Source: Clostridiaceae bacterium (GTDB lineage Bacteria > Bacillota > Clostridia > UBA1212 > DUPL01). Taken from it: 36,728 nucleotides of DNA. Below are positions 24,755-33,631 of the stretch, in pieces (within the stretch, counting starts at the first letter, position 1; the number at the start of each line of letters is the position of its first letter). The translations under genes were made by a program, and so were the position numbers. The stretch covers positions 1-36,728 of the forward strand of contig DUPL01000038.1 of the NCBI GenBank assembly GCA_012838385.1. Reading direction: 5' to 3'. Under the pieces are notes generated by a model. It was not told where the DNA came from and did no database searches. It saw only the letters and a list, made by a program, of their open reading frames with translations.

Positions 24755-25696
24755 ATGAGTTTTAGAATTTTAGGAACAGGTTCCAGTGTGCCTAAGAAAA
24801 TAGTTACGAATGATGACTTGTGCAAAATTGTAGATACATCGGATGAATGGATTACATCCAGGACAGGAATTAAAGCAAGATATATTACTGAAGAGGAGAC
24901 GCCTTTGTCACTTTCCTACGAAGCTGCGACAAAAGCCTTGAAGGATGCGAAAGTGGATGCAAAGGATTTGGATTTAATAATATGCGCAACTCTTAGCGCT
25001 GAGTATCAGTCCCCTTCTCTTGCATGTCTTGTTCAAAAGGAATTAGGGGCAGTCTGTCCTGCAGTTGACATTAATGCCGCATGCACAGGATTCATTTATG
25101 CACTGGACATGGCAGACAGCTATTTCAAAAGCGGCAAATGCAAGAAAGTGTTGGTAGTAGCGTTTGATGCATTGTCCAAATTTGTTAACTGGAAAGACAG
25201 ATCCACTTGTGTTTTGTTTGGGGACGGATGCGGAGCAGTGGTGCTGGGTGAAGGGAAAGGCCTTCTTCACTCCCAGGTACATGCCCAAGGAGACATGAGC
25301 TCTTTATTGATAGGGGACCTGGGAGACGGCAAACCATATATCCACATGATTGGCAAGGAAATATACAAGTTTGCAGTCAGCACAGGCAGCACTGAAATTC
25401 CAGATGCCATAGAAAAGGCAGGACTCAAACAGTCGGATGTGGATCATGTAATACTTCACCAAGCAAACAGACGCATAATGGAAGCTGTTGCCGAAAGACT
25501 TGAAATTGAAAAAGATAAGTTTGCAATAAATATAGAGGAATATGGAAATACGTGTTCTGCGAGCATACCTCTGACTCTAGACAAAATGAACAGAAACAAT
25601 CTTTTGAAAGATGGACAGATAATTGTAATGACCGCCTTTGGTGGAGGATTGACATCAGGAACATGTGTAATTGAGTGGAACAAGGGGGAAAAGTAA
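24755..25696 (+). CDS. fabH: Beta-ketoacyl-ACP synthase III
   Basis: A 313-residue condensing enzyme with the Cys110-His235-Asn265 triad (AACTGF, HQANRR, GNTCSAS) and DTSDEWITSRTGI near the N-terminus. It starts fatty acid chains by joining acyl-CoA to malonyl-ACP. AAAGGAG precedes the ATG. In streptococci acpP lies between fabH and fabK; here fabK starts at the very next base, so the acyl carrier protein must be encoded elsewhere. Confidence 0.96.
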   Translation: MSFRILGTGSSVPKKIVTNDDLCKIVDTSDEWITSRTGIKARYITEEETPLSLSYEAATKALKDAKVDAKDLDLIICATLSAEYQSPSLACLVQKELGAVCPAVDINAACTGFIYALDMADSYFKSGKCKKVLVVAFDALSKFVNWKDRSTCVLFGDGCGAVVLGEGKGLLHSQVHAQGDMSSLLIGDLGDGKPYIHMIGKEIYKFAVSTGSTEIPDAIEKAGLKQSDVDHVILHQANRRIMEAVAERLEIEKDKFAINIEEYGNTCSASIPLTLDKMNRNNLLKDGQIIVMTAFGGGLTSGTCVIEWNKGEK

Positions 25697-26644
25697 GTGA
25701 TTAAGACACCGTTATGTGAATTATTAAATATCAAGTATCCAATTATTCAGGGAGGAATGGCATGGGTTGCGGATGCAAATCTTGCATCTGCAGTAAGCAA
25801 TGCAGGCGGCCTTGGATTGATAGCTGCCATGAACATGCCTGCAGAGGCTTTGAGGCAGGAAATACGGAAGATGAGAAAACTTACCGACAAGCCTTTTGGG
25901 GTAAATATAATGCTTATGAGTCCGTATGCTGAAGAAGTGGCAAAGGTTGTGTGCGAGGAAAAGGTCGAGGTTGTAACTACCGGCGCAGGTAACCCATCGA
26001 AATATATGGAAATGTGGAATGAGAATGGAATAAAAGTCATACCTGTTGTGGCATCTACGGCTCATGCAAAGAAGGTTATAAGAGGTGGTGCTGTGGCTGT
26101 AATTGCAGAAGGTCAGGAAGCAGGAGGTCATATAGGCGAACTTACCACCATGGTCCTTATTCCCCAGATATGTGATGCTGTGGATGTGCCTGTAATTGCT
26201 GCAGGAGGAATTGCTGATGGAAGGACCTTTGCAGCAGCTATGATGCTTGGAGCGGTTGGGGTTCAAGTGGGAACAAGATTTTTGGTTGCTAAAGAATGCA
26301 ACATAAGTCAAGCCTACAAGGACATGGTTGTTAAGGCAAAAGATATCGACACCATCGTAACAGGAAAAAGACTTGGTCATCCAGTAAGGTGCTTGAAGAG
26401 TCCATTTTCCAGAAGTTATGCAAAATGTGAGTATGATTCCAATGTAACAAATGAGGAACTTGAAAAGCTGGGTTCCGGAGCATTGAGGCTTGCAGCAGTT
26501 GATGGAGATACAAAAAACGGTTGCTTTATGGCTGGCCAGAGCGCTGCGTTGGTTAGGGAAGAACAAACAGCAAAGGAAATTATTGAAGATATGGTATTTG
26601 GTGCTGAAAAAGTATTAAAGACATCCGGCAGGTGGATTGTATGA
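25697..26644 (+). CDS. fabK: Enoyl-ACP reductase FabK (FMN type)
   Basis: A 315-residue flavin TIM-barrel of the nitronate monooxygenase/FabK family: IIQGGMAWVADANLASAVSNAGGLGLI, GVNIML, EGQEAGGHIG and an AAGGIADG phosphate-binding loop. Related nitronate monooxygenases look similar, but the position inside the fab operon makes FabK the likely identity. It performs the final reduction of each elongation cycle; FabK enzymes are insensitive to triclosan, unlike FabI. The start is GTG, with AAGGGGG 8 bases upstream inside the fabH 3' end. Confidence 0.93.
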   Translation: MIKTPLCELLNIKYPIIQGGMAWVADANLASAVSNAGGLGLIAAMNMPAEALRQEIRKMRKLTDKPFGVNIMLMSPYAEEVAKVVCEEKVEVVTTGAGNPSKYMEMWNENGIKVIPVVASTAHAKKVIRGGAVAVIAEGQEAGGHIGELTTMVLIPQICDAVDVPVIAAGGIADGRTFAAAMMLGAVGVQVGTRFLVAKECNISQAYKDMVVKAKDIDTIVTGKRLGHPVRCLKSPFSRSYAKCEYDSNVTNEELEKLGSGALRLAAVDGDTKNGCFMAGQSAALVREEQTAKEIIEDMVFGAEKVLKTSGRWIV

Positions 26645-27552
26645 AGGCATTTGTTTTTTCTGGACAGGGTGCACAAGTGCCTGGAATGGGAAAGAAATTG
26701 TATGAAAAATCTGAAAAGGCAAGAAAAATATTTGACTCTGTGGAAAAAGTAATACCAGGAATAAAAAGACTGTGTTTTGAAAGTTCAAGGTATGAACTGA
26801 ACGAAACGGTAAACACGCAGCCTTGTGTATTTACCGTGGACCTGGCTGCGGCATACGCTGTAAAGGCGACAGGGATTGAACCTGTGGCTGTTGCAGGATT
26901 CTCCCTTGGAGAAATTGCGGCTATTGCTTATGCAGAGGTTCTTGAATTTGATGATGCTTGCAGATTGGTAAGAAAAAGAGCTGAACTTATGCATAAAGAT
27001 GCTCTAGAGAGAAAGGGTTCAATGGCAGCTGTGCTGGGAATGGAAAAGGAAGAGGTTCTAGCTGGCATAAAAGGGTATGAAAGTATTGAAGCTGTGAATT
27101 TTAACTGTCCTGGACAGATTGTCGTTTCAGGCAAGGAAGATGAAATAGACCAGTACATGGCGGATATTAAGAAGTTTGGCAAAAAGGCAAGAAAACTGAG
27201 CGTAAGCGGTGCGTTTCACAGTAGCTTCATGAACAATGCTTCCAGCAAGATGGGCGAATATCTAAAGACAATTAAGACAAAGAAACCGAACCTTGACGTT
27301 TATTCCAACTTGACAGCCCAGCCTTATCCTGATGATGAGGAAGGCATAAAGGATAATATCAAAAAGCAGATAAACAATCCGGTAAGATGGGAAGAGATAA
27401 TAAGAAACATGATAAATAGCGGGATTGATACGTTTATTGAAGTTGGAGAGGGAAAGGTCTTGTGCGGATTGATAGAAAGAATTGACAACAATGTGAAAGT
27501 ATTTCACTACACCGATATTTTAAACAAGGATGGAGGAAACTCAATATGTTGA
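26641..27552 (+). CDS. fabD: Malonyl-CoA:ACP transacylase
   Basis: A 303-residue acyltransferase with the N-terminal FSGQGAQVPGMG, nucleophile Ser88 in GFSLGE and catalytic His193 in GAFHSSFM. It loads malonate onto ACP. The frame is open to a GTG at 26632, but the ATG at 26641 overlaps the fabK stop as ATGA and has CAGGTGG upstream, so it is preferred. The 3' end overlaps fabG by 7 bases. Confidence 0.96.
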   Translation: MKAFVFSGQGAQVPGMGKKLYEKSEKARKIFDSVEKVIPGIKRLCFESSRYELNETVNTQPCVFTVDLAAAYAVKATGIEPVAVAGFSLGEIAAIAYAEVLEFDDACRLVRKRAELMHKDALERKGSMAAVLGMEKEEVLAGIKGYESIEAVNFNCPGQIVVSGKEDEIDQYMADIKKFGKKARKLSVSGAFHSSFMNNASSKMGEYLKTIKTKKPNLDVYSNLTAQPYPDDEEGIKDNIKKQINNPVRWEEIIRNMINSGIDTFIEVGEGKVLCGLIERIDNNVKVFHYTDILNKDGGNSIC

Positions 27553-28286
27553 CGGGAAAGGTATGCGTTATTACCGGAGGAACAAGAGGAATTGGTTACA
27601 GGATTGCTGAGAGGATGGCTGAGAATGGAGCCGATATAGCCATAATAGCAAGGAATTTCAAGGAAAACTTTGTTGAAAGTTTCAAGGAAGGCCTTGAAAG
27701 AGACTTTAGAATAAGATCATACAAATGTGATGTTTCCAATTTTGAAGAAACAAAGGAAACAATGGATAGCATCATAAAGGATTTTGGACAAATAGATGTG
27801 CTTGTCAACAACGCAGGTATTGTAAAAGATAAGCTGATACTTTCCATGAAGGAAGATGATTTTGATGATGTTATGAATGTCAACCTGAAAGGAGCTTTCA
27901 ACACCATAAGGCATACATTTTCCCACTTTGCAAAAAGAAGAGCAGGTTCCATCATAAACATATCAAGCGTATCCGGTCTGCTGGGAACAGCAGGGCAGGC
28001 AAACTATGCAAGCTCCAAGGCAGGCCTTATAGGTTTGACGAAGACCGTTGCCAGAGAGCTGGCTCAAAGAGGAGTAACATGTAACGCAATAGCACCTGGC
28101 TTTATAGAAACGGACATGACAAACGTTTTGTCCGACAAACTAAAGGAAACATATATCGAGCAGATACCTATGAAAAAGTTTGGCAAGACTGATGATATTG
28201 CAAATCTTGCAGTATTTCTTGCATCTGATTCTGCAAGATACATTACAGGAGAAGTCATCAGGGTTGACGGCGGTCTGTGTATGTAA
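27546..28286 (+). CDS. fabG: 3-oxoacyl-ACP reductase
   Basis: A 246-residue short-chain dehydrogenase with the NADP loop GGTRGIG (11-17), NNAG (88-91) and the catalytic Ser141-Tyr154-Lys158 set (YASSK). The C-terminal GEVIRVDGGLCM is typical of FabG. It reduces beta-ketoacyl-ACP. GGAGG lies inside the fabD 3' end, 8-9 bases before the ATG. Confidence 0.96.
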   Translation: MLTGKVCVITGGTRGIGYRIAERMAENGADIAIIARNFKENFVESFKEGLERDFRIRSYKCDVSNFEETKETMDSIIKDFGQIDVLVNNAGIVKDKLILSMKEDDFDDVMNVNLKGAFNTIRHTFSHFAKRRAGSIINISSVSGLLGTAGQANYASSKAGLIGLTKTVARELAQRGVTCNAIAPGFIETDMTNVLSDKLKETYIEQIPMKKFGKTDDIANLAVFLASDSARYITGEVIRVDGGLCM

Positions 28287-28305
28287 TTAAGGGAGGAAGT
28301 AATAT

Positions 28306-29556
28306 ATGAGAAGAGTTGTTGTAACCGGATTGGGAGTGGTTTCTCCTGTGGGAAGCAAAATAGATACATTTTGGAGCAACCTTGTCAACGGCAAAAACGG
28401 CATTGACTATATAACATATTTCGACACAACAAACTACAAAGTAAAGATTGCTGCAGAAGTAAAGGGTTTTAACGCATCTGATTACTTTGAAAGAAGCGAA
28501 GCAAGAAAGATGGATCTTTTCTCACAGTATGCAGTAGCAGCAGCGGATCAAGCCGTCAGGGACAGCGGATTGGAAGCCGATAAGGTTGATGGTACAAGAT
28601 TCGGAGTGTACGTTGGTTCGGGTATTGGAGGCATAAAGACCTTTTATGAAGAGACATTGAAACTTGTACAAAATGGTCCGAGAAGAGTATCGCCCTTCTT
28701 TGTGCCTATGATGATATCCAACATGGCTTCCGGCTTGATTGCAATCAGGTATGGTGCAAAAGGGCCCTGTCTTCCTGTTGTTACAGCCTGTGCAACGGGA
28801 ACCCATGCAATAGGTGAGGCATATAGAAACATCCTTCACGGTTATTCCGACATAATTATTGCAGGGGGTTCGGAGGCGGCGATTACCGAACTGGCAATTG
28901 CAGGTTTCATAAACTGCATGGCGCTGAGCACAACGAATGATCCGAATTACAGCTCCATTCCCTTTGATTTGAACAGAAATGGTTTTGTAATGGGAGAGGG
29001 TGCTGGAATGCTGATTCTTGAAGAGTATGAGCATGCAGTTAAGAGAGGAGCCAAAATTTATGCGGAGGTAAAAGGATATGCAAATACATGCGACGCCTAC
29101 CACATAACCGCTCCAGATCCCGAAACGGAAATGCCTGCACTCGCTATAAAAAGTGCTGCGGAGCAGTGCGGTATAGGCAGGAATGACTTGTCAAAGGTTT
29201 ATGTGAATGCCCATGGTACGGGTACACCATTGAACGATAAATGTGAAACCATGGCATTTAAAAAAGCGTTTGGAGAAGGAGCGTATGAGCTTGGTATAAG
29301 CTCTACAAAGTCCATGACGGGACACATGCTAGGAGCTGCTGGCGCAGTGGAGGCAATAGTTTCCGTACTGGCATTAAGGGACGGCGTCATACCCCCGACA
29401 ATAAATCTGAAGGCAAAAGACCCTGACTGCGACCTTGACTATACGCCAAACCAGTCGGTCAGGAAGGGATTGAAATATGCCTTGTCCACATCCCTTGGTT
29501 TTGGCGGTCACAATGCATGTATAGCGTTTGAAAGGATGGAAGATGATGAACATTAA
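28306..29556 (+). CDS. fabF: Beta-ketoacyl-ACP synthase II
   Basis: A 416-residue elongating condensing enzyme with active Cys162 in TACATGTH, His303 in NAHGTGTP and His340 in KSMTGHMLGAAG. It begins MRRVVVTGLGVVSPVG. It condenses malonyl-ACP with growing acyl-ACP. The RBS is AGGGAGG. Its last codons overlap accB by about 14 bases. Confidence 0.97.
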   Translation: MRRVVVTGLGVVSPVGSKIDTFWSNLVNGKNGIDYITYFDTTNYKVKIAAEVKGFNASDYFERSEARKMDLFSQYAVAAADQAVRDSGLEADKVDGTRFGVYVGSGIGGIKTFYEETLKLVQNGPRRVSPFFVPMMISNMASGLIAIRYGAKGPCLPVVTACATGTHAIGEAYRNILHGYSDIIIAGGSEAAITELAIAGFINCMALSTTNDPNYSSIPFDLNRNGFVMGEGAGMLILEEYEHAVKRGAKIYAEVKGYANTCDAYHITAPDPETEMPALAIKSAAEQCGIGRNDLSKVYVNAHGTGTPLNDKCETMAFKKAFGEGAYELGISSTKSMTGHMLGAAGAVEAIVSVLALRDGVIPPTINLKAKDPDCDLDYTPNQSVRKGLKYALSTSLGFGGHNACIAFERMEDDEH

Positions 29557-29977
29557 TGATATTAAATGTCTGGCTGAAGTTATGAAGAAAAATGGTTTGT
29601 CAAAGCTTGAGTTTGAAGACGGACAAATCAAGCTCCACCTTGAAAGGAATGTTGAATACGAGGTAGTAAAAAGCAGTGTGGAAGTTAAGAGTGAAGAGAC
29701 TTTCGAGGAAGAGGAGAGTATTTCCGTAGATCAAAACATTTCAGAAGTAAAGGCTCCTTTGGTAGGTGTATTTTATGCTGCAAAAGCACCGGGCGAGCCT
29801 CCGTACGTTGAAGTTGGCGACAAGGTTGGCAAAGGGGATACGTTGTGCCTTATTGAAGCAATGAAGATAATGAATGAGATTCCATCAGATGTGGATGGCA
29901 CCATTGAAGAAATTTGCGTGACTAATGGTCAGATAGTTGAGTTTGGCCAGGTGCTTTTCAGAATCAGAAAGAATTAA
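29543..29977 (+). CDS. accB: Biotin carboxyl carrier protein of acetyl-CoA carboxylase
   Basis: A protein of about 144 residues. The N-terminal region is NINDIKCLAEVMKKNGLSKLEFEDG, followed by an acidic linker and a C-terminal biotinyl domain. The biotin-accepting lysine is in EAMKIMNE, where the usual EAMKMMNE has Ile for the second Met. The frame is open to a TTG at 29528. The ATGs at 29543 and 29546 follow AAGGATGG and lie inside the end of fabF; either could be used. Confidence 0.94.
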   Translation: MMNINDIKCLAEVMKKNGLSKLEFEDGQIKLHLERNVEYEVVKSSVEVKSEETFEEEESISVDQNISEVKAPLVGVFYAAKAPGEPPYVEVGDKVGKGDTLCLIEAMKIMNEIPSDVDGTIEEICVTNGQIVEFGQVLFRIRKN

Positions 29978-29988
29978 GGAGAAGAGTT

Positions 29989-30399
29989 ATGAACAGGGAA
30001 GAAATAAAACAAATTATACCTCACAGAGAGCCCATGCTTTTGGTGGATGAAGCGGAATTGATTGACGAGAATTCAGCAAAAGGAAAATACACTGTAAAGG
30101 GTGACGAGTGGTTTCTTCAGGGACACTTTCCTGGAAATCCTGTAGTTCCGGGAGTAATACTATGTGAAATAATGGCACAGACCTGCAGTGTGATTCTTGC
30201 TGACAAGGTCAAGGGAAAAACACCGTATTTTACTGGACTGAACAATGTTAAGTTTAGGAATCAAGTAAAACCTGGAGATGTTTTAGAGATTGAAGGAAGA
30301 ATTACAAGAATGAGAGGAAATTTCTGCTTTGGAGAAGCGACAGGCAGTGTTGACGGAAAGGTTTGTGTTTCAGCTGAGTTTTCTTTCGCAATTATTTAG
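29989..30399 (+). CDS. fabZ: 3-hydroxyacyl-ACP dehydratase FabZ
   Basis: A 136-residue hot-dog-fold dehydratase. It carries the catalytic histidine in QGHFPGNPVVPGV, the partner glutamate in LCEIMAQ, and the N-terminal IIPHREPMLLVD. It removes water from 3-hydroxyacyl-ACP. RBS AAGGAG precedes the ATG, 11 bases after accB. Insertion of fabZ between accB and accC follows the streptococcal order. Confidence 0.96.
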   Translation: MNREEIKQIIPHREPMLLVDEAELIDENSAKGKYTVKGDEWFLQGHFPGNPVVPGVILCEIMAQTCSVILADKVKGKTPYFTGLNNVKFRNQVKPGDVLEIEGRITRMRGNFCFGEATGSVDGKVCVSAEFSFAII

Positions 30400-30414
30400 T
30401 AAAGAGGTTGGCAT

Positions 30415-31743
30415 ATGTTTTCAAAGATTCTGATTGCAAACAGAGGAGAAATTGCAGTAAGGATAATAAGGGCTTGCAAAGAGATGGGAATAGAGACCGT
30501 CAGTGTATACTCCGAGGCTGACAGAGATTCACTTCATGTGAGTATGGCGGATGAGAGCTATTGCATAGGTCCTGCACCTTCCAAAGACAGCTATCTCAAC
30601 ATGGCAGCTATTTTGAGTGCTGCCATTTATTCCGGTGCCCAGGCAATACATCCTGGTTACGGTTTTCTTGCGGAAAATGCAAAGTTTGCTGAGTTGTGCG
30701 AGAAGTGCAACATAGTATTTATAGGTCCTCGTCCTGAGGTCATATCCCTGATGGGCGATAAGGATATGGCAAGAAAGACCATGCAGAAGGCTGGCGTTCC
30801 AATAATTCCGGGTTGTGAACTTGTTAAAACAGAGAAAGAAGCAAAGGAAGAAGCTGAGAAAATAGGGTATCCTCTATTGATAAAGGCAAAAGCCGGAGGA
30901 GGCGGAAGAGGTATAAGGAAGGTTGACGGTGAAAAGGAGCTTGTTAACGCATTTTATCAGGCAACCAGCGAGGCTAAAGCTGCTTTTGGCGACGGAGGCG
31001 TGTACATGGAAAAATTCCTGTCTCCTGTAAGGCATATTGAGGTACAGGTAATTGCGGATAATTACGGAAATGCAGTGGCTCTTGGAGAGAGGGATTGTTC
31101 CATCCAGAGAAGAAACCAGAAACTAATTGAAGAAAGCCCATCTCCTGCTGTAGCCAGTGAATTAAGAGAAAAACTGTGTGAAGACAGCCTGAAGGCCGCA
31201 AGAGCGGTGAATTATACGGGTGTTGGAACAATTGAATATCTGTTGGACTCAGAAGGCAACTACTACTTCATGGAGATGAACACCCGTCTGCAGGTGGAAC
31301 ATCCTGTAACCGAGTTTGTTACAGGAATAGATTTGGTCAAATGGCAGATCAGAACCGCATCCGGAGTAGAAATAGACTTCACAAATGAAGATGCAAGGAT
31401 AAAAGGACATGCAATAGAATGCAGAATAAATGCTGAAAAACAAAACAATCAAACAGGTATGGGTAACAGACGGGTCAACACTCTTCACATACCCGGCGGA
31501 GCATGGGTAAGGTTTGATACTGCAATTTATCAAGGTTACGAAATTCCTCCATTTTATGATTCCATGATAGGAAAACTTATTGTACATGCAAAGACCAGAG
31601 AGGAAGCAATAAGGAAGATGCATGCTGCACTGTGTGAGCTGGTGATTGAGGGTGTTGACTCAAATATTGACAAACAAGTGGAGATTTTGTCCGATTCCAG
31701 ATTTGTATCCGGTGAATATTCTACCAGCTTTATGGGATGCTGA
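30415..31743 (+). CDS. accC: Acetyl-CoA carboxylase biotin carboxylase subunit
   Basis: A 442-residue ATP-grasp enzyme that carboxylates the biotin on AccB. Visible motifs are the N-terminal ILIANRGEIAVRIIRA, the glycine-rich ATP loop KAKAGGGGRGIRKV, GERDCSIQRRNQKLIEE and MEMNTRLQVEHPVTE. The length is normal for AccC (about 445). RBS AAAGAGG. Confidence 0.96.
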   Translation: MFSKILIANRGEIAVRIIRACKEMGIETVSVYSEADRDSLHVSMADESYCIGPAPSKDSYLNMAAILSAAIYSGAQAIHPGYGFLAENAKFAELCEKCNIVFIGPRPEVISLMGDKDMARKTMQKAGVPIIPGCELVKTEKEAKEEAEKIGYPLLIKAKAGGGGRGIRKVDGEKELVNAFYQATSEAKAAFGDGGVYMEKFLSPVRHIEVQVIADNYGNAVALGERDCSIQRRNQKLIEESPSPAVASELREKLCEDSLKAARAVNYTGVGTIEYLLDSEGNYYFMEMNTRLQVEHPVTEFVTGIDLVKWQIRTASGVEIDFTNEDARIKGHAIECRINAEKQNNQTGMGNRRVNTLHIPGGAWVRFDTAIYQGYEIPPFYDSMIGKLIVHAKTREEAIRKMHAALCELVIEGVDSNIDKQVEILSDSRFVSGEYSTSFMGC

Positions 31744-31762
31744 TGAAAGGAAATGAGTAAAA

Positions 31763-32614
31763 ATGCTAAGTCGCAATCTATTTAAAAAACCTAATAATGT
31801 GCTTGAGAATGTGGGAAAGACATCTAAATATGTAAAGCCGCAGGTGCCTGAAGATTTATGGATAAGCTGCGCAAATTGCAAGACCTTGATTCTCAAGGAG
31901 GAACTTTTTGAAAACAACAAGATTTGCCCAAATTGTTCCTTCTATTACAGGCTGGCTCCCAGGGAGCGTTTGGCAATGATAGTGGATGAGGATTCGTTTG
32001 TCGAACATGACAAGAATCTTGTTTCCAAGAACATTCTTAAGTTTCCCGATTATGACAGCAAACTAAAGAAAGCAAAAGATACCAGCAATGAAAAAGAGGC
32101 AGTGGTTTGTGGTGTTGCAAAGATTAAAGGTATGGAATGTGCCCTGTTTGTTATGAACTCAGAGTTTATGATGGGATCCATGGGTGTTGTGGTTGGCGAG
32201 AAGGTAACCAGATTGTTTGAGTATGCTACTCAAAACCGTCTGTCTGTTGTAGGGTTTACAGTATCGGGAGGTGCAAGAATGCAGGAAGGAGTACTGTCGC
32301 TTATGCAGATGGCAAAAACCAGCTGTGCGGTTAAAAGGCACAATGATACAGGTCTTTTGTACATCACGGTGCTTACCGACCCGACTACGGGCGGTGTAAC
32401 TGCAAGTTTCGCCATGGAAGGCGACATAATTCTAGCAGAACCAGGGGCGCTTATTGCATTTGCCGGCCCCAGGGTTATTGAACAGACAATAAAGCAAAAG
32501 CTGCCGGAAGGATTCCAAAGGTCGGAGTTTCTTTTGGAGAAGGGATTTATTGATGCCATAGTGGAAAGAAAGGCATTAAGGGACACTCTGGCAAACATCC
32601 TTAAACTGCATTAA
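31763..32614 (+). CDS. accD: Acetyl-CoA carboxylase carboxyltransferase beta subunit
   Basis: A 283-residue subunit. The N-terminal zinc finger has Cys36, Cys39, Cys55 and Cys58 (CANC..CPNC). The crotonase-like core contains FTVSGGARMQEGVLSLMQMAKT and the DPTTGGVTASFA loop. With AccA it moves the carboxyl group from biotin to acetyl-CoA, giving malonyl-CoA for FabD. AAGGAAA precedes the ATG. Confidence 0.96.
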   Translation: MLSRNLFKKPNNVLENVGKTSKYVKPQVPEDLWISCANCKTLILKEELFENNKICPNCSFYYRLAPRERLAMIVDEDSFVEHDKNLVSKNILKFPDYDSKLKKAKDTSNEKEAVVCGVAKIKGMECALFVMNSEFMMGSMGVVVGEKVTRLFEYATQNRLSVVGFTVSGGARMQEGVLSLMQMAKTSCAVKRHNDTGLLYITVLTDPTTGGVTASFAMEGDIILAEPGALIAFAGPRVIEQTIKQKLPEGFQRSEFLLEKGFIDAIVERKALRDTLANILKLH

Positions 32615-32630
32615 AGGAGAGGAAGAAAAA

Positions 32631-33410
32631 ATGGCTGCTAATACTGCATATGACAAGGTCCTTGCGGCAAGGTCGAATGAAAGGCCTACTGCAAGAAAGT
32701 ATATAGAAGGAATATTTGACTGGTTTATGGAGTTTCACGGTGACCGAAGATATGGCGATGACAAGGCTGTCATAGGTGGTCTTGCTTCGTTGTATGGTTT
32801 TCCTGTTACAGTTATTGGTTTGGAAAGAGGAACAAATATTAAAGATAGGGTGGAGAGGAACTTTGGATGTGCCCATCCTGAAGGATATAGAAAAGCGCTG
32901 AGACTTATGAAGCAGGCTGAGAAGTTCCACAGACCCGTAATTACATTTATAGATACCGCAGGAGCGTACTGCGGAATTGATGCTGAGGAAAGAGGACAGG
33001 GGCAGGCTATTGCCGAGAACCTGTATGAGATGGCAACTCTTAAAACACCAATCATTGCGGTGCTTATAGGGGAAGGGGGAAGTGGCGGTGCGCTGGCTCT
33101 TGCAGTGGCGGATGAAATCTGGATGCTTGAAAACTCCGTGTTTTCTGTCATTTCGCCTGAAGGCTGCGCCAGCATTTTGTGGAAGGACCCAAAGTATGCA
33201 AGAGAAGCGGCATCCTGTTTGAGGTTAACCGCATCGGATCTTTTTTCTCTGGGGGTCATCGACAGGGTTATAAAAGAGAATCCGGATATGTCCAGCACTA
33301 TAAGGATGCTGAAGAAAAGGCTTAGAGTTGCAACGGAAAGAAAACTGCAAATGCCAATTAATGATTTGATTGAACAAAGGTACAGAAAGTTTCGCAGACA
33401 AGGATTATGA
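32631..33410 (+). CDS. accA: Acetyl-CoA carboxylase carboxyltransferase alpha subunit
   Basis: A 259-residue subunit, the shorter Firmicutes form (Gram-negative AccA is about 320). Family stretches include FMEFHGDRRYGDDKAVIGG, TFIDTAGAYCGIDAEERGQGQAIA and IGEGGSGGALALAVADEI. It pairs with AccD. AAAGGAGAGG precedes the ATG. It is the last gene of the operon; no convincing U-tract terminator follows, only a small hairpin at 33429-33449. Confidence 0.96.
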   Translation: MAANTAYDKVLAARSNERPTARKYIEGIFDWFMEFHGDRRYGDDKAVIGGLASLYGFPVTVIGLERGTNIKDRVERNFGCAHPEGYRKALRLMKQAEKFHRPVITFIDTAGAYCGIDAEERGQGQAIAENLYEMATLKTPIIAVLIGEGGSGGALALAVADEIWMLENSVFSVISPEGCASILWKDPKYAREAASCLRLTASDLFSLGVIDRVIKENPDMSSTIRMLKKRLRVATERKLQMPINDLIEQRYRKFRRQGL

Positions 33411-33428
33411 CCTCCAATTTTTCTCCAC

Positions 33429-33449
33429 GCTGCCTCGCATTGAGGCAGC
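33429..33449. repeat. Hairpin in the accA-gyrA gap
   Basis: GCTGCCTC-GCATT-GAGGCAGC, a perfect 8-bp GC-rich stem 19 bases after the accA stop. No T-run follows on either strand, so it is not a standard terminator. It could stabilise the 3' end of the fab message or assist factor-dependent termination. Confidence 0.6.
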
Positions 33450-33557
33450 AATACCACATAATAATCAGAGGGGGTCTTCTTCTTTTGGGTATATGAACAG
33501 GGGCATGTTTGCCTCTTGTTTTGTTTTATTCAGTGCATTTTCTGTTTGTGTCACAGG

Positions 33558-33586
33558 TAGACTTCAGGCAAAAAATATGATATAAT
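33558..33586 (+). promoter_or_regulatory. Promoter of gyrA
   Basis: TAGACT (33558-33563), 17 bases, TATAAT (33581-33586), 45 bases before the gyrA ATG. The -10 box is consensus and the -35 box weaker, as is common for supercoiling-sensitive gyrase promoters (inference). Confidence 0.65.
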
Positions 33587-33631
33587 ATGTAAGTTGATAT
33601 TATTTAGAATTAAAGGAGTTACTAACAGAAT

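Noticed and set aside
25724-26566. 280-codon open frame antisense to fabK
   Set aside because: It mirrors the fabK codon pattern, has no RBS, and its product is rich in Cys, His and Ser with no recognisable domain.
32735-33457. 240-codon open frame antisense to accA
   Set aside because: Covers a well-conserved gene on the other strand, with a low-complexity product.
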